Shown: positions 6,753-12,582, counted from the first letter of the stretch. The stretch is DNA of 12,924 nt from Bacillota bacterium (GCA_021821185.1 JAKACU010000053.1:1-12924), one strand, 5' to 3'. Notes: a model not told the origin generated them from the letters alone. Program-made: numbers and translations.

Positions 6753-6795
6753 GGAACTGTCGCAAAAGTGGATCTTCCACTTACGGGGCAGTTCC
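6753..6795 (+). terminator. Two-part hairpin after tail repeat 1 (terminator-like)
   Basis: The outer stem is GGAACTG (6753-6759) with CAGTTCC (6789-6795). The inner stem is AAGTGGA (6766-6772) with TCCACTT (6776-6782) around a 3-nt loop. The downstream TTCTTAATT is only a weak T-tract, so it could be a weak terminator, an mRNA 3'-end stabiliser or part of a non-coding RNA. Confidence 0.6.
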
Positions 6796-6871
6796 TTCTT
6801 AATTGTTGATGAAACTCTCACGCGTATCTCATACACGGCAAAAAGACCCGAGGGTGGCAGAATCGCAATAT

Positions 6872-6896
6872 GTCAAACCGTGCTGCGCGTATCCAA
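6872..6896 (+). repeat. 25-nt tail repeat, copy 2 (not attached to a gene)
   Basis: This copy is identical to tail repeat 1 over all 25 bases, but no small gene precedes it and similarity stops at its left edge. It is followed after 5 bases by the hairpin at 6902-6956. Confidence 0.9.
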
Positions 6897-6901
6897 GCGC
6901 T

Positions 6902-6956
6902 GTCGGAAGGACGTATACGCCACTTCGAGTCTCGAAAGAAGTATATGCGCCCCGAC
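6902..6956 (+). other. Long interrupted hairpin after tail repeat 2
   Basis: Three stacked stems are nested: GTCGG (6902-6906) with CCGAC (6952-6956), CGTATAC (6912-6918) with GTATATG (6941-6947, one G-U pair), and TTCGA (6924-6928) with TCGAA (6932-6936) around the loop GTC. No T-tract follows. Its primary sequence is unrelated to the hairpins after the other two tail repeats. Confidence 0.55.
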
Positions 6957-7013
6957 GCAAGAAAGTACCGTTTGCCCAATACGATTTACGTACATAGACT
7001 TCGCTCCCCGGGC

Positions 7014-7090
7014 GTGTAAAATCAATATTTTGCTCAGTCGATCAGCCTGTCTCCTCGTATTTCCACCGCATATAGTAACAGTGTACCAAA
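7014..7090 (+). repeat. Leader repeat, copy 2 (paired with 6319-6397)
   Basis: This is the second copy of the leader described at 6319, lying 30 bp upstream of paralog 2. It shares the blocks ATCAGCCTGTCTC (7041-7053) and GCATATAGTAACAGTG (7068-7083) with copy 1 and has diverged between them. Confidence 0.7.
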
Positions 7091-7120
7091 ATAGTTTATC
7101 CCTCAGGAGGTGACGTCTAA

Positions 7121-7318
7121 ATGTTCCCATCCCTGTTGTATCGCCTTTCACCGGGAATTCCCGTGCGCGTATGGTTTGATAATGTCGGCTTCACAAACCC
7201 CAATGGCGTGCCGGCCGTATTTCTCGGTATTTGTGCCGCAACGGCTGTATTTCGTATAACAGCAACCGGCCAAGTAGTTTATATCCCAAGTGGTCAGGTG
7301 CAAGCCGTCTCTGTGTAA
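7121..7318 (+). CDS. Small conserved-looking protein, paralog 2 (65 residues)
   Basis: This is the 65-residue near-copy of the product at 6523: MFPSLLYRLSPGIPVRVW at the start and VVYIPSGQVQAVSV at the end, with about ten substitutions and one deleted residue in the LGI-to-TAV turn (VSGN becomes CAA). It gains a Cys at position 38. Function is unknown, with the same beta-barrel-like pattern. The Shine-Dalgarno AGGAGGTGA lies at 7105-7113. At DNA level the first 22 bases and the last stretch plus the downstream tail match paralog 1 almost perfectly, while the middle carries many silent changes (TTCGACAAC against TTTGATAAT). It is followed by tail repeat 3 and a strong hairpin. Confidence 0.8.
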   Translation: MFPSLLYRLSPGIPVRVWFDNVGFTNPNGVPAVFLGICAATAVFRITATGQVVYIPSGQVQAVSV

Positions 7319-7319
7319 C

Positions 7320-7344
7320 GTCAAACTGTGCTGCGCGTATCCAA
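7320..7344 (+). repeat. 25-nt tail repeat, copy 3
   Basis: This copy begins 1 base after the stop of paralog 2 and has a single C-to-T difference (GTCAAACTG) from copies 1 and 2. A GC-rich hairpin starts 3 bases later. Confidence 0.9.
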
Positions 7345-7347
7345 TCT

Positions 7348-7376
7348 GGCGGGAAAGGGTCTGCTCCCTTCCCGCC
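7348..7376 (+). terminator. GC-rich hairpin after tail repeat 3 (terminator-like)
   Basis: GGCGGGAAAGGG (7348-7359) pairs with CCCTTCCCGCC (7366-7376) with one bulged A and the loop TCTGCT. The stem is very stable, but no T-tract follows on either side, so termination would be inefficient or factor-aided; an RNA-stabilising role is equally possible. Confidence 0.65.
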
Positions 7377-7424
7377 AATCGTATGGGCTGCACAGCGATT
7401 GCTGGATTGTACTCGCCTGAGTGA

Positions 7425-7871
7425 TCAATGCAACTTTTTTTCGACTGCTAATGTACCTGGCATGTGGGGTCCCACGATCCGAAAGCCATTTTTTAACGAG
7501 AATATGAGGGATTGGTTATTGGCATAGTGGATGTGTCCGATGATGGCGGTTGCCTTGTTATCGCGGGCTTCCTGTTCTCTGTGCTTTGCCACAAGCCTGC
7601 GAATGCCCTGATGCTGCGCTTTTGGAGAAAGCACGACGGCACTTACATAAAGTTGACCCGTGGGTAAGATAGTGTAGCTGTAGAAGCCAACAGGGCGCTT
7701 ATTGTTTTCAATCATGGTCGTGATTTGATTGCCGTCAATTTGCTCAAGAACCATCGCCTCTGTCAATGGATGCCCGGTAGATTCTTTGATAATTTTTTCC
7801 ATTGTTTTCATGGAAACGGAAACGAGAAAGTCATTGTCTCGGAAATTGCGCGGGCGGTAAGTAATATCCAT
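7425..7871 (-). CDS. GNAT-family N-acetyltransferase
   Basis: This is a 148-residue cytosolic acetyltransferase of the GNAT superfamily, which transfers acetyl from acetyl-CoA to an amine. The fold shows as the N-terminal helix region (MKTMEKIIKESTGHPLTEAM), the strand GFYSYTILPTGQLYVSAVVL leading into motif A SPKAQHQGIRRLVAKHRE, and motif B ANNQSLIFSLKNGFRIVG. Motif A has Q-H-Q-G-I-R in place of the common Q/R-x-x-G-x-G/A pyrophosphate loop, so the second Gly is missing but the family assignment holds. The start is supported by AGGGGGAT at 7878-7885 upstream of the ATG. It is divergent from the M23 peptidase gene, sharing a roughly 150-bp upstream region. The substrate cannot be inferred. 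It ends about 50 bp from the GC-rich hairpin of the small-protein locus, with which it converges. Confidence 0.85.
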   Translation of the reverse strand: MDITYRPRNFRDNDFLVSVSMKTMEKIIKESTGHPLTEAMVLEQIDGNQITTMIENNKRPVGFYSYTILPTGQLYVSAVVLSPKAQHQGIRRLVAKHREQEARDNKATAIIGHIHYANNQSLIFSLKNGFRIVGPHMPGTLAVEKKLH

Positions 7872-8019
7872 GCTTAAATCCCCCTGCCAATCGTTTAGAC
7901 GCTAGGTGCTCGTCGCTTCGTGCTTGGTTTATCTGCCATATGATGTATTCATACGCGGTCCATGCAAAAACGGTGTGCTGTAACATGATCGATTGATCAG
8001 CAGGGGGGCACAGAGGTCC
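7872..8019. promoter_or_regulatory. Divergent intergenic region between GNAT and M23 genes
   Basis: These 148 bases must hold the upstream signals of both genes. Short symmetric elements are visible: GTATTCATAC (about 7943-7952) and TGATC-GATT-GATCA (7986-7999). AGGGGGG at 8002-8008 is the likely ribosome binding site of the M23 gene. No convincing sigma-A promoter was found. Confidence 0.3.
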
Positions 8020-8550
8020 ATGTCCACCCGTGTACCAGTGGCATTTATGACTTTTTTTATTCTTTTCATGCTATGGGATACTCCGTTTGCCAATCCACCG
8101 AATATGAAAGCGCCTTGGCCAGATGGCATGACCGTTCGCTGCAACCAAGGCAATTTCGGCGCGTTCTCACACAACAATCCACTGTCTTTTTATGCCTGGG
8201 ATTTTGGCTTAGCCATGGGTACACCGGTGTTGGCCGCAGCTCACGGCTCGATTTACGCGGCGGGCTTTAGCCAAAGTGGATATGGAAATTTCATCATGAT
8301 TCAACATGGTAACGGTTTTTATTCCATTTATGGGCATCTGAGCGAAATGAATGTCGCGATCGGAAAGCAAGTTGTTCAAGGGGAAATTATCGCGTATTCA
8401 GGCTGTACAGGACTGACAACTGGACCACATTTGCATTTTTCGATCATAAACAGACGCGGCTACAGCCTGCCTTCAGAATTTAGCGACATCGGCATTCCAG
8501 AAGAAGGACTTTATTACACATCGCAAAACGGTTGCAAAGAACGTCCTTGA
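8020..8550 (+). CDS. M23-family (LytM-type) metallopeptidase, exported or membrane-anchored
   Basis: This is a 176-residue zinc peptidase expected to cut peptide cross-links in peptidoglycan outside the membrane. Residues 5-24 (VPVAFMTFFILFMLW) form a signal peptide or membrane anchor. The M23 domain covers about 38-150. It shows H51 in GAFSHN, D61 in YAWDFG, the GTPVLAAAHGSIYAAG segment, YGHL with H106, and GPHLHF with H137 and H139. H51 and D61 are nine residues apart rather than three as in LytM, as in M23 members of the H...yAIDFa.p.GTPV type. All zinc and catalytic residues are present. The frame is open from a TTG at 7993, but the ATG at 8020 begins directly before the hydrophobic segment, with AGGGGGG 11 bp upstream. 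A short C-terminal tail (YYTSQNGCKERP) follows. A cell-wall remodelling or spore-related role is possible. Confidence 0.88.
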   Translation: MSTRVPVAFMTFFILFMLWDTPFANPPNMKAPWPDGMTVRCNQGNFGAFSHNNPLSFYAWDFGLAMGTPVLAAAHGSIYAAGFSQSGYGNFIMIQHGNGFYSIYGHLSEMNVAIGKQVVQGEIIAYSGCTGLTTGPHLHFSIINRRGYSLPSEFSDIGIPEEGLYYTSQNGCKERP

Positions 8551-8551
8551 A

Positions 8552-8578
8552 ACAATAAAAACCCCAGCCGCAGCTGGG
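8552..8578 (-). terminator. Terminator for the minus-strand Gly/Pro-rich gene, shared hairpin with the M23 gene
   Basis: CCCAGC (8563-8568) and GCTGGG (8573-8578) form a 6-bp stem with a 4-nt loop. On the minus strand the stem is followed by TTTTTATTGTT, a good T-tract, so it terminates the gene ending at 8605. On the plus strand only TATTCTAT follows, giving weaker termination after the M23 gene. Confidence 0.8.
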
Positions 8579-8604
8579 TATTCTATCGAATTGATCAAAA
8601 TAGG

Positions 8605-8901
8605 TTAGTACATCGGATAGCGTCGCACTGCGCCAGGATATTGCGGGTTGACCATACCCGGGCCAACTCCTGTACCAGGCATTTTAGGACCAACCATGGG
8701 TCCACCCATTCCTGGCCTCCTGACACCGGGTACAGTCGTATTCAGGTATGGACCCATACCGGGACCGGGGCGCATCATGACGGGCCCACCTCTTCCACGA
8801 CCTAAAGAACCGCCAAGCATCATGCCAAAAATCAGTGGCCCCCAGCACAGCGTGGCATCGACATCGTACTGTTTTTTCTGATCCTCTTTGTCATCCTTCA
8901 C
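8605..8901 (-). CDS. Gly/Pro/Met-rich small protein, unrecognised
   Basis: This is a 98-residue protein of unknown function. A charged N-terminus (KDDKEDQKKQYDVDAT) leads into a short hydrophobic stretch (LCWGPLIFGMMLGGSLG). A C-terminal half of low complexity follows, built from G, P, M, R and V (GRGRGGPVMMRPGPGMG and similar) and ending RRYPMY. Such tails occur in surface, coat or matrix proteins, but no family is recognised. The frame is open back to a TTG at 8991 and an ATG at 8925. GGGGGTGA lies about 8 bp before the GTG at 8901, whereas neither other start has a well-placed ribosome binding site. The terminator on the same strand right after the stop supports a real gene. A proline-rich antisense frame (8648-8881) exists but lacks such support. 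Confidence 0.65.
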   Translation of the reverse strand: MKDDKEDQKKQYDVDATLCWGPLIFGMMLGGSLGRGRGGPVMMRPGPGMGPYLNTTVPGVRRPGMGGPMVGPKMPGTGVGPGMVNPQYPGAVRRYPMY

Positions 8902-9105
8902 GTTCGCTTCACCCCCAACATCCATGTCCTTTATCAGGAGACCCCTTGCGCTGTTACTATATGAACGCGAATTGGACTTCGAGCAGGCCAACGTACGAGT
9001 CGATAAACCTATTTACAATCCACTTGCCCTAAGTGGTCCACAAATCTCGGATCATAACCCCTTGGGAACAGGAAATATGTCCACAGCGTGTTCTTCCAAA
9101 TCATA
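8902..9105. other. Non-coding region between the divergent Gly/Pro-rich and MFS genes
   Basis: Apart from a short hairpin (CCACTT 9020-9025, loop GCCCT, AAGTGG 9031-9036) I see nothing clear here. The promoter of the minus-strand gene must lie in it, but no good -35/-10 pair stands out. Confidence 0.4.
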
Positions 9106-9135
9106 TTGACACATAGTACCTTTTGATACACTATA
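9106..9135 (+). promoter_or_regulatory. Putative sigma-A promoter with overlapping operator for the MFS-tetR operon
   Basis: A consensus -35 box TTGACA lies at 9106-9111. An AT-rich -10 region follows (TACACT at 9127-9132 with a 15-bp spacer or CACTAT at 9129-9134 with 17 bp); neither hexamer is perfect. Overlapping it, ATAGT (9113-9117) and ACTAT (9130-9134) form an inverted repeat with a 12-bp spacer, a geometry suited to a TetR-family dimer. The Shine-Dalgarno AAGGAGA lies at 9164-9170. Repressor binding here is inferred from position. Confidence 0.45.
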
Positions 9136-9179
9136 TAAAAAGACAGTTACATTCATTTTTTTGAAGGAGATGTGCTGAC

Positions 9180-10706
9180 ATGAAGACGTTCCGTGGGGCA
9201 CGGTGGTGGGCGCTTGGTGCTATGACGCTTGGCGTTCTGGCCGTTGGACTTGACTTGACGGTGCTCAGTATCACCTTGCCGACGTTGGCTCATGCATTTC
9301 ATGCGACGGAATCACAGCTTCAATGGTTCACCGCATCCTATGCACTTGCGCTCACCGCAGCTATTTTGCCTGCAGGCTTGCTGGCAGACCGCTATGGAAG
9401 AAAACGCGGCCTGTTAGTTGCCCTTGGCTTGTTTGGACTTGGTTCCATCTTTTGCTCTTACGCCCCTTCAGCAGAGGTATTCATTCTTGCCCGCACGTTG
9501 CTGGGTTTGGCAGGTGCCGCTATCATTACAATGGTTTTATCCGCTTTGCCTGTACTATTTTCCGAATCGGAACGGCCGAGGGCTGTTGGCATTTGGGCCG
9601 CGGCAAATTTTATCGCCATGCCAGTAGGTCCGATTTTAGGTGGGTGGATCCTAACGTACCATTGGTGGGGATGGGTCTTTCTCATGAATGTTCCTGTTAC
9701 AGTAATCGGTATTACCGCAATCCTTGCCTTTATGCCTGAATTCCGTTCTTCCAGTCGGCCAAGTATAGATTCCCTAGGCATCTTGCTGTCAAGTCTTGGC
9801 TTGGCAGCCCTGACCTACGGTATAATTGAAGCGGGTGAGTATGGCTGGAGCGACTACCATACACTTTTGTATCTATTGTCCGGACTCGTTGTACTCTTCG
9901 GTTTTGTGCTGTTTGAGCACTGGATAGGCGCTCGAGACGGTCAACCGCTAGTGGATCTTACCTTGTTTCAGTCACGAGCGTTTGTTTCCGGTGTCGTTCT
10001 GATGACGCTTGGTACGGTCCCCATGGCTGGATTGCTATTTATTGCGCCACAGTACTTTCAGGGCATTCTACAATTGACGGCTCAGGGTTCAGGCGTTCGA
10101 CTTTTGCCACTGATTGTCGGCATGGTTGCAGGTGCTGTGCCAGCCGATCGACTGGTAGCTAAGATCGGTGCGAAGTTTACCAGCGCCGTCGGGTTTATCG
10201 TGTTAAGCATGGGTAGTTGGATGGCAGGTGGCACTGGCATCCACGCGTCTTCTTGGTTTATTGCCGTATGGATGGTCATGATCGGAGCGGGATCGGGTAT
10301 GGTCATGGCAACGGCGGTAGCGGCGGCACTCATGGAGATAACACCAGAGCATAGCGGAATAGCAACGGCATTGATGCAGGCCGTAAAAAATCTGGGGTTA
10401 CCCTTTGGAACGGCGATACTTGGCAGTGTTCTCAATCATACGTATCAAACCAGCGTGAATGTGACCGGACTTTCACATGGTGTCCTTACTGCCGTAAAAC
10501 AGAGCGTTTTTGCGGGTGACCAGATTGCCTATCATATGCGTTCGATTTCCCTTTTGCAATCCGTGTTTGCCGCGTTTGGCCAGGGCATGGATCTCGCGTT
10601 TTTCATTGCCGCAGGGTTTGCCGTGGCCGGTTGCGTGATCGCACTTTTGCTGATGCCGCACCATAATACCGAACACAAAGGCGCTGCCGAGGCGGCACAC
10701 CAATAG
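9180..10706 (+). CDS. DHA2-family MFS multidrug efflux transporter (QacA/EmrB-like, 14 TM)
   Basis: This is a 508-residue cytoplasmic-membrane antiporter that most likely exports toxic organic compounds in exchange for protons. It has the length and hydrophobic pattern of 14-TM DHA2 transporters. TM1 carries the D1 motif with an intramembrane acid (LDLTVLSITLPTL, Asp25). Motif A, GLLADRYGRKR, is at 66-76 between TM2 and TM3. An Arg in TM4 (FILARTLLG) is the conserved motif B residue. Motif C, GPILGGW, is at 150-156 in TM5 and is a mark of drug/H+ antiporters. The C-terminal half repeats the fold. The ATG follows AAGGAGA by 9-10 bp. The TetR-type regulator gene follows after 27 bp, so the two form an operon, and the regulator probably represses it. 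The substrate is not predictable. Confidence 0.93.
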   Translation: MKTFRGARWWALGAMTLGVLAVGLDLTVLSITLPTLAHAFHATESQLQWFTASYALALTAAILPAGLLADRYGRKRGLLVALGLFGLGSIFCSYAPSAEVFILARTLLGLAGAAIITMVLSALPVLFSESERPRAVGIWAAANFIAMPVGPILGGWILTYHWWGWVFLMNVPVTVIGITAILAFMPEFRSSSRPSIDSLGILLSSLGLAALTYGIIEAGEYGWSDYHTLLYLLSGLVVLFGFVLFEHWIGARDGQPLVDLTLFQSRAFVSGVVLMTLGTVPMAGLLFIAPQYFQGILQLTAQGSGVRLLPLIVGMVAGAVPADRLVAKIGAKFTSAVGFIVLSMGSWMAGGTGIHASSWFIAVWMVMIGAGSGMVMATAVAAALMEITPEHSGIATALMQAVKNLGLPFGTAILGSVLNHTYQTSVNVTGLSHGVLTAVKQSVFAGDQIAYHMRSISLLQSVFAAFGQGMDLAFFIAAGFAVAGCVIALLLMPHHNTEHKGAAEAAHQ

Positions 10707-10733
10707 GTCGACATAGGTTTGGAGGTAACTTCC

Positions 10734-11339
10734 TTGAATCAGGACGGACCGCGTGAGCTGGGATTACGCGAACGAAAGAAGCGTAAAACACGCCAGGCTA
10801 TACAGCAGCAAGCTCTGCTTTTGTTTCGCGAACAAGGGTATCATCAGACTACTGTAGAACAAATCGCGGAGGCTGCTGAGGTATCGCCCAGCACCTTCTT
10901 TCGTTATTTTCCCACCAAGGAAGATGTCGTCTTAAACGATGAGTACGATTCACAGATTATTGAAGCGTTTTACAACCAACCCGCGGATATAAACACGGTT
11001 CGGGCACTTAGAAATGCGATGGCCGTAGTTTTTGGCCAGATGTCGGAAGAAGAACAGCAAGCCCAGATGGAACGGGCACGACTTTTGATGAATGTACCGG
11101 AACTGCGGGCAAGTTTTTTTAACAATCTCGCTGAAGGGATCGATTTGATTGCAAAAGCTGTGGCAGAGCGCATGCACCGCGGTCCAGAGGACTTTGCTGT
11201 TCGCACACTCGCTGGGGCTTTAATGGGTGTCGGTATTTCGGTCTCTTTCTTTTGGATGGAACATCCTCAGTTAAATATAATGGAGATTTTAGATGAAGCC
11301 TTTCGCTATATTGAGTCCGGCTTCCCTTTGAACGAGTAG
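10734..11339 (+). CDS. TetR-family transcriptional regulator
   Basis: This is a 201-residue DNA-binding repressor. An N-terminal TetR helix-turn-helix spans about residues 17-64: RKTRQAIQQQALLLFREQGY, then TTVEQIAEAAEVSPSTFFRYF and PTKEDVV, very close to the family consensus (YFPTKED for the usual YFKSKEE). The all-helical C-terminal half (from about 70) is the ligand-binding and dimer domain and is similar in layout to MftR-like and other short-chain TetR members. The start is a TTG at 10734, supported by GGAGGT at 10721-10726 with a 7-bp spacer. An in-frame TTG at 10719 overlaps that ribosome binding site and is less likely. As the second gene after the transporter, it probably controls the operon through the inverted repeat at 9113-9134. 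Confidence 0.92.
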   Translation: MNQDGPRELGLRERKKRKTRQAIQQQALLLFREQGYHQTTVEQIAEAAEVSPSTFFRYFPTKEDVVLNDEYDSQIIEAFYNQPADINTVRALRNAMAVVFGQMSEEEQQAQMERARLLMNVPELRASFFNNLAEGIDLIAKAVAERMHRGPEDFAVRTLAGALMGVGISVSFFWMEHPQLNIMEILDEAFRYIESGFPLNE

Positions 11340-11498
11340 GCCCGACCGGCTGATTTGCCGGGGGCCCCCGCGATAGGCGAGAAAATCTGGCGTATTTTCG
11401 TCCAACTTACCCTTGCCGCCCCAAATACGCTTGGTCTGCTGGCTTATACGATTCCCATCGGCGAAAAATGGATGGCAGATGGATATAAGCCAGTCTAG
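11340..11498 (+). other. Open stretch in the tetR frame after its stop; possible gene remnant
   Basis: Directly after the tetR TAG the same frame stays open for 52 codons to a TAG at 11496. The product contains the protein-like segment GEKIWRIFVQLTLAAP and then TIPIGEKWMADGYKPV. No start codon with a ribosome binding site is visible. It contains CCGGC-TGATTT-GCCGG (11346-11361) and the 12-bp palindrome CGGGGGCCCCCG (11359-11370). It may be a decayed gene fragment or chance. Confidence 0.25.
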
Positions 11499-11609
11499 AA
11501 GGCTAATTCAAGCCGATCATGGAGTCCGGTACTATTAAGCCAGATAATCTGGACAAATTAGGGCGAGGGGTAAATCCGCACCCCTACAAGGCCGACACAG
11601 GACACAGCC
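11499..11609. other. Non-coding stretch with a short hairpin between convergent genes
   Basis: AGGGGT (11566-11571) and ACCCCT (11580-11585) form a 6-bp stem with an 8-nt loop, without a T-tract on either strand. Nothing else is recognisable. It could serve as an inefficient terminator between tetR and the convergent HAD gene, or be part of a dispersed palindromic element. Confidence 0.4.
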
Positions 11610-12485
11610 TTATACGGGCGGCATCGAGGACTGCAGCGAGAAGCTGAAGAATTGATGCAAATAGCGGGCCACACCGTCGTCATTGTTGGATGCAGTACTA
11701 TCGCTCGCATGAGCAACTAGCTCTGGATTGGCATTACCCATGGCAACGCCAATATCGGCCGTACGCAACAGGTCTGTATCATTGAGTTCATCACCAAAGG
11801 CAATGACGCGCGCAGAATCTACATCCAGGTAACGTTTCACAGTTTGCAGCGCGGTTGCTTTTGATACCCCGTGAGCCATGACTTCGATAATGGTATGTGG
11901 TTCATGCCAAGCACGGCATTGCACATCATGAAGCGAAAGAGCAGACGCCATCGTAAAAAATGACTCATGTCTTTCGCGCGGAACACTTAGCAGTAAAGAA
12001 CAGGGCGATTCAGGAAGGCGGGTACCGACCGCCCAGTCTCTCTGAGAATCTGAAAGATCGTCAGATAAAATAGCAGCCTGATAAAAGTCTTTCATTTCCT
12101 CTGTCCATCTCAAGGACGAATGGAAAGGGACCTGATAACACGTCATGCCCACTTCAGCCAAAAGCGCAAACCCACCAAGTTTTTCTGCGATCGCTGTCAG
12201 TTTGTCCGTAGAATCCAGTGAAATAGGTGCTTGTGACAAGACACGTGCACAGCCTTGATCCCAAATCATAGAACCATTTAACGTAATGAGTGGGGTTTTC
12301 AAGCCAAGTTCCCGGTGATAGCGAAGCGCCGTGCGCAAAGGCCTGCCTGTAGCGATAATCACCGTATAACCCAAATCAATGGCCGCACTCAGCGTTTGCT
12401 TGTTGGCTGCACTAATCGTATGATCAGAACGAAGCAGAGTACCGTCGAGATCGACGGCAATCACCCAGGATTCTTGCATCGGCAC
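11610..12485 (-). CDS. Cof-type HAD-superfamily hydrolase (phosphatase), second copy
   Basis: This is a 291-residue cytosolic Cof/type IIB HAD phosphatase. Motif I is DLDGT at 12-16 (D12 nucleophile), motif II is Thr46 in IIATGR, motif III is Lys209 in VSKATAL, and motif IV is GDELND at 231-236. The usual ending IGVAMGNANPELVAHAS-x-x-T is present, so the protein is complete. The cap domain (about 90-200) differs strongly from that of the HAD at 1989, so they are distant paralogs with different substrates. The start is ambiguous: GTG at 12485 lies 6 bp from the GAGG core of AGAGGGGATT (12487-12496), while the ATG at 12479 lies two codons further in. It is downstream of and co-oriented with luxS across a 91-bp gap, so some co-transcription is possible. 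Confidence 0.92.
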   Translation of the reverse strand: MPMQESWVIAVDLDGTLLRSDHTISAANKQTLSAAIDLGYTVIIATGRPLRTALRYHRELGLKTPLITLNGSMIWDQGCARVLSQAPISLDSTDKLTAIAEKLGGFALLAEVGMTCYQVPFHSSLRWTEEMKDFYQAAILSDDLSDSQRDWAVGTRLPESPCSLLLSVPRERHESFFTMASALSLHDVQCRAWHEPHTIIEVMAHGVSKATALQTVKRYLDVDSARVIAFGDELNDTDLLRTADIGVAMGNANPELVAHASDSTASNNDDGVARYLHQFFSFSLQSSMPPV

Positions 12486-12542
12486 AAATCCCCTCTATGT
12501 GAGTATTGTGGGTACAGCATATCGCATAGATGCCATTTGTGC

Positions 12543-12582
12543 ATCACGGTAATGTTAAGATCACGGAAATGTTGGATCACGC
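12543..12582. repeat. Short imperfect tandem repeat at the 3' end of luxS
   Basis: Two and a half units with a 16-17 bp period are visible on the plus strand: ATCACGGTAATGTTAAG (from 12543), ATCACGGAAATGTTGG (from 12560) and ATCACGC (from 12576). The last unit overlaps the luxS stop codon (TCA at 12577-12579, TGA on the minus strand), so the repeats may come from duplication of the luxS 3' end. Confidence 0.65.

Larger units (their letters stand above)
6724..7120 (+). other. 397-bp spacer between the two small-protein paralogs
   Basis: I find no convincing gene here; the longer frames lack a ribosome binding site and overlap repeat elements. It holds tail repeats 1 and 2 with their hairpins, leader repeat copy 2 (7014-7090) and the ribosome binding site of the second paralog (AGGAGGTGA at 7105-7113). 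The remaining unique pieces (6797-6871 and 6957-7013) show nothing recognisable. It may have held a further, now lost, copy of the gene, since an isolated tail repeat remains. Confidence 0.6.

Noticed and set aside
6851..6870. GAGGGTGGCAGAATCGC as a T-box antiterminator motif
   Set aside because: It only loosely resembles AGGGTGGTACCGCG; no specifier stem or terminator is nearby and no tRNA-linked gene is downstream.
6725..6956. Tail repeats plus hairpins as integron attC sites
   Set aside because: attC sites have inverted core ends on both sides of the hairpin (GTTRRRY and its complement). Here the conserved block is only on the left side and no integrase gene is visible.
6725..7344. CRISPR array from three 25-nt repeats
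   Set aside because: Spacing is irregular (122 and 423 bases between copies), the copies flank genes, and no cas gene is present.
8648..8881. Pro-rich plus-strand ORF opposite the Gly/Pro-rich gene
   Set aside because: It has no good ribosome binding site, and the terminator orientation and GTG with GGGGGTGA support the minus strand. The composition is a by-product of the GC-rich repeats.
9323..9739. 138-codon ORF inside the MFS gene in another frame
   Set aside because: It is a shadow of the transporter gene; the composition is rich in Cys, His and Arg and there is no start signal.
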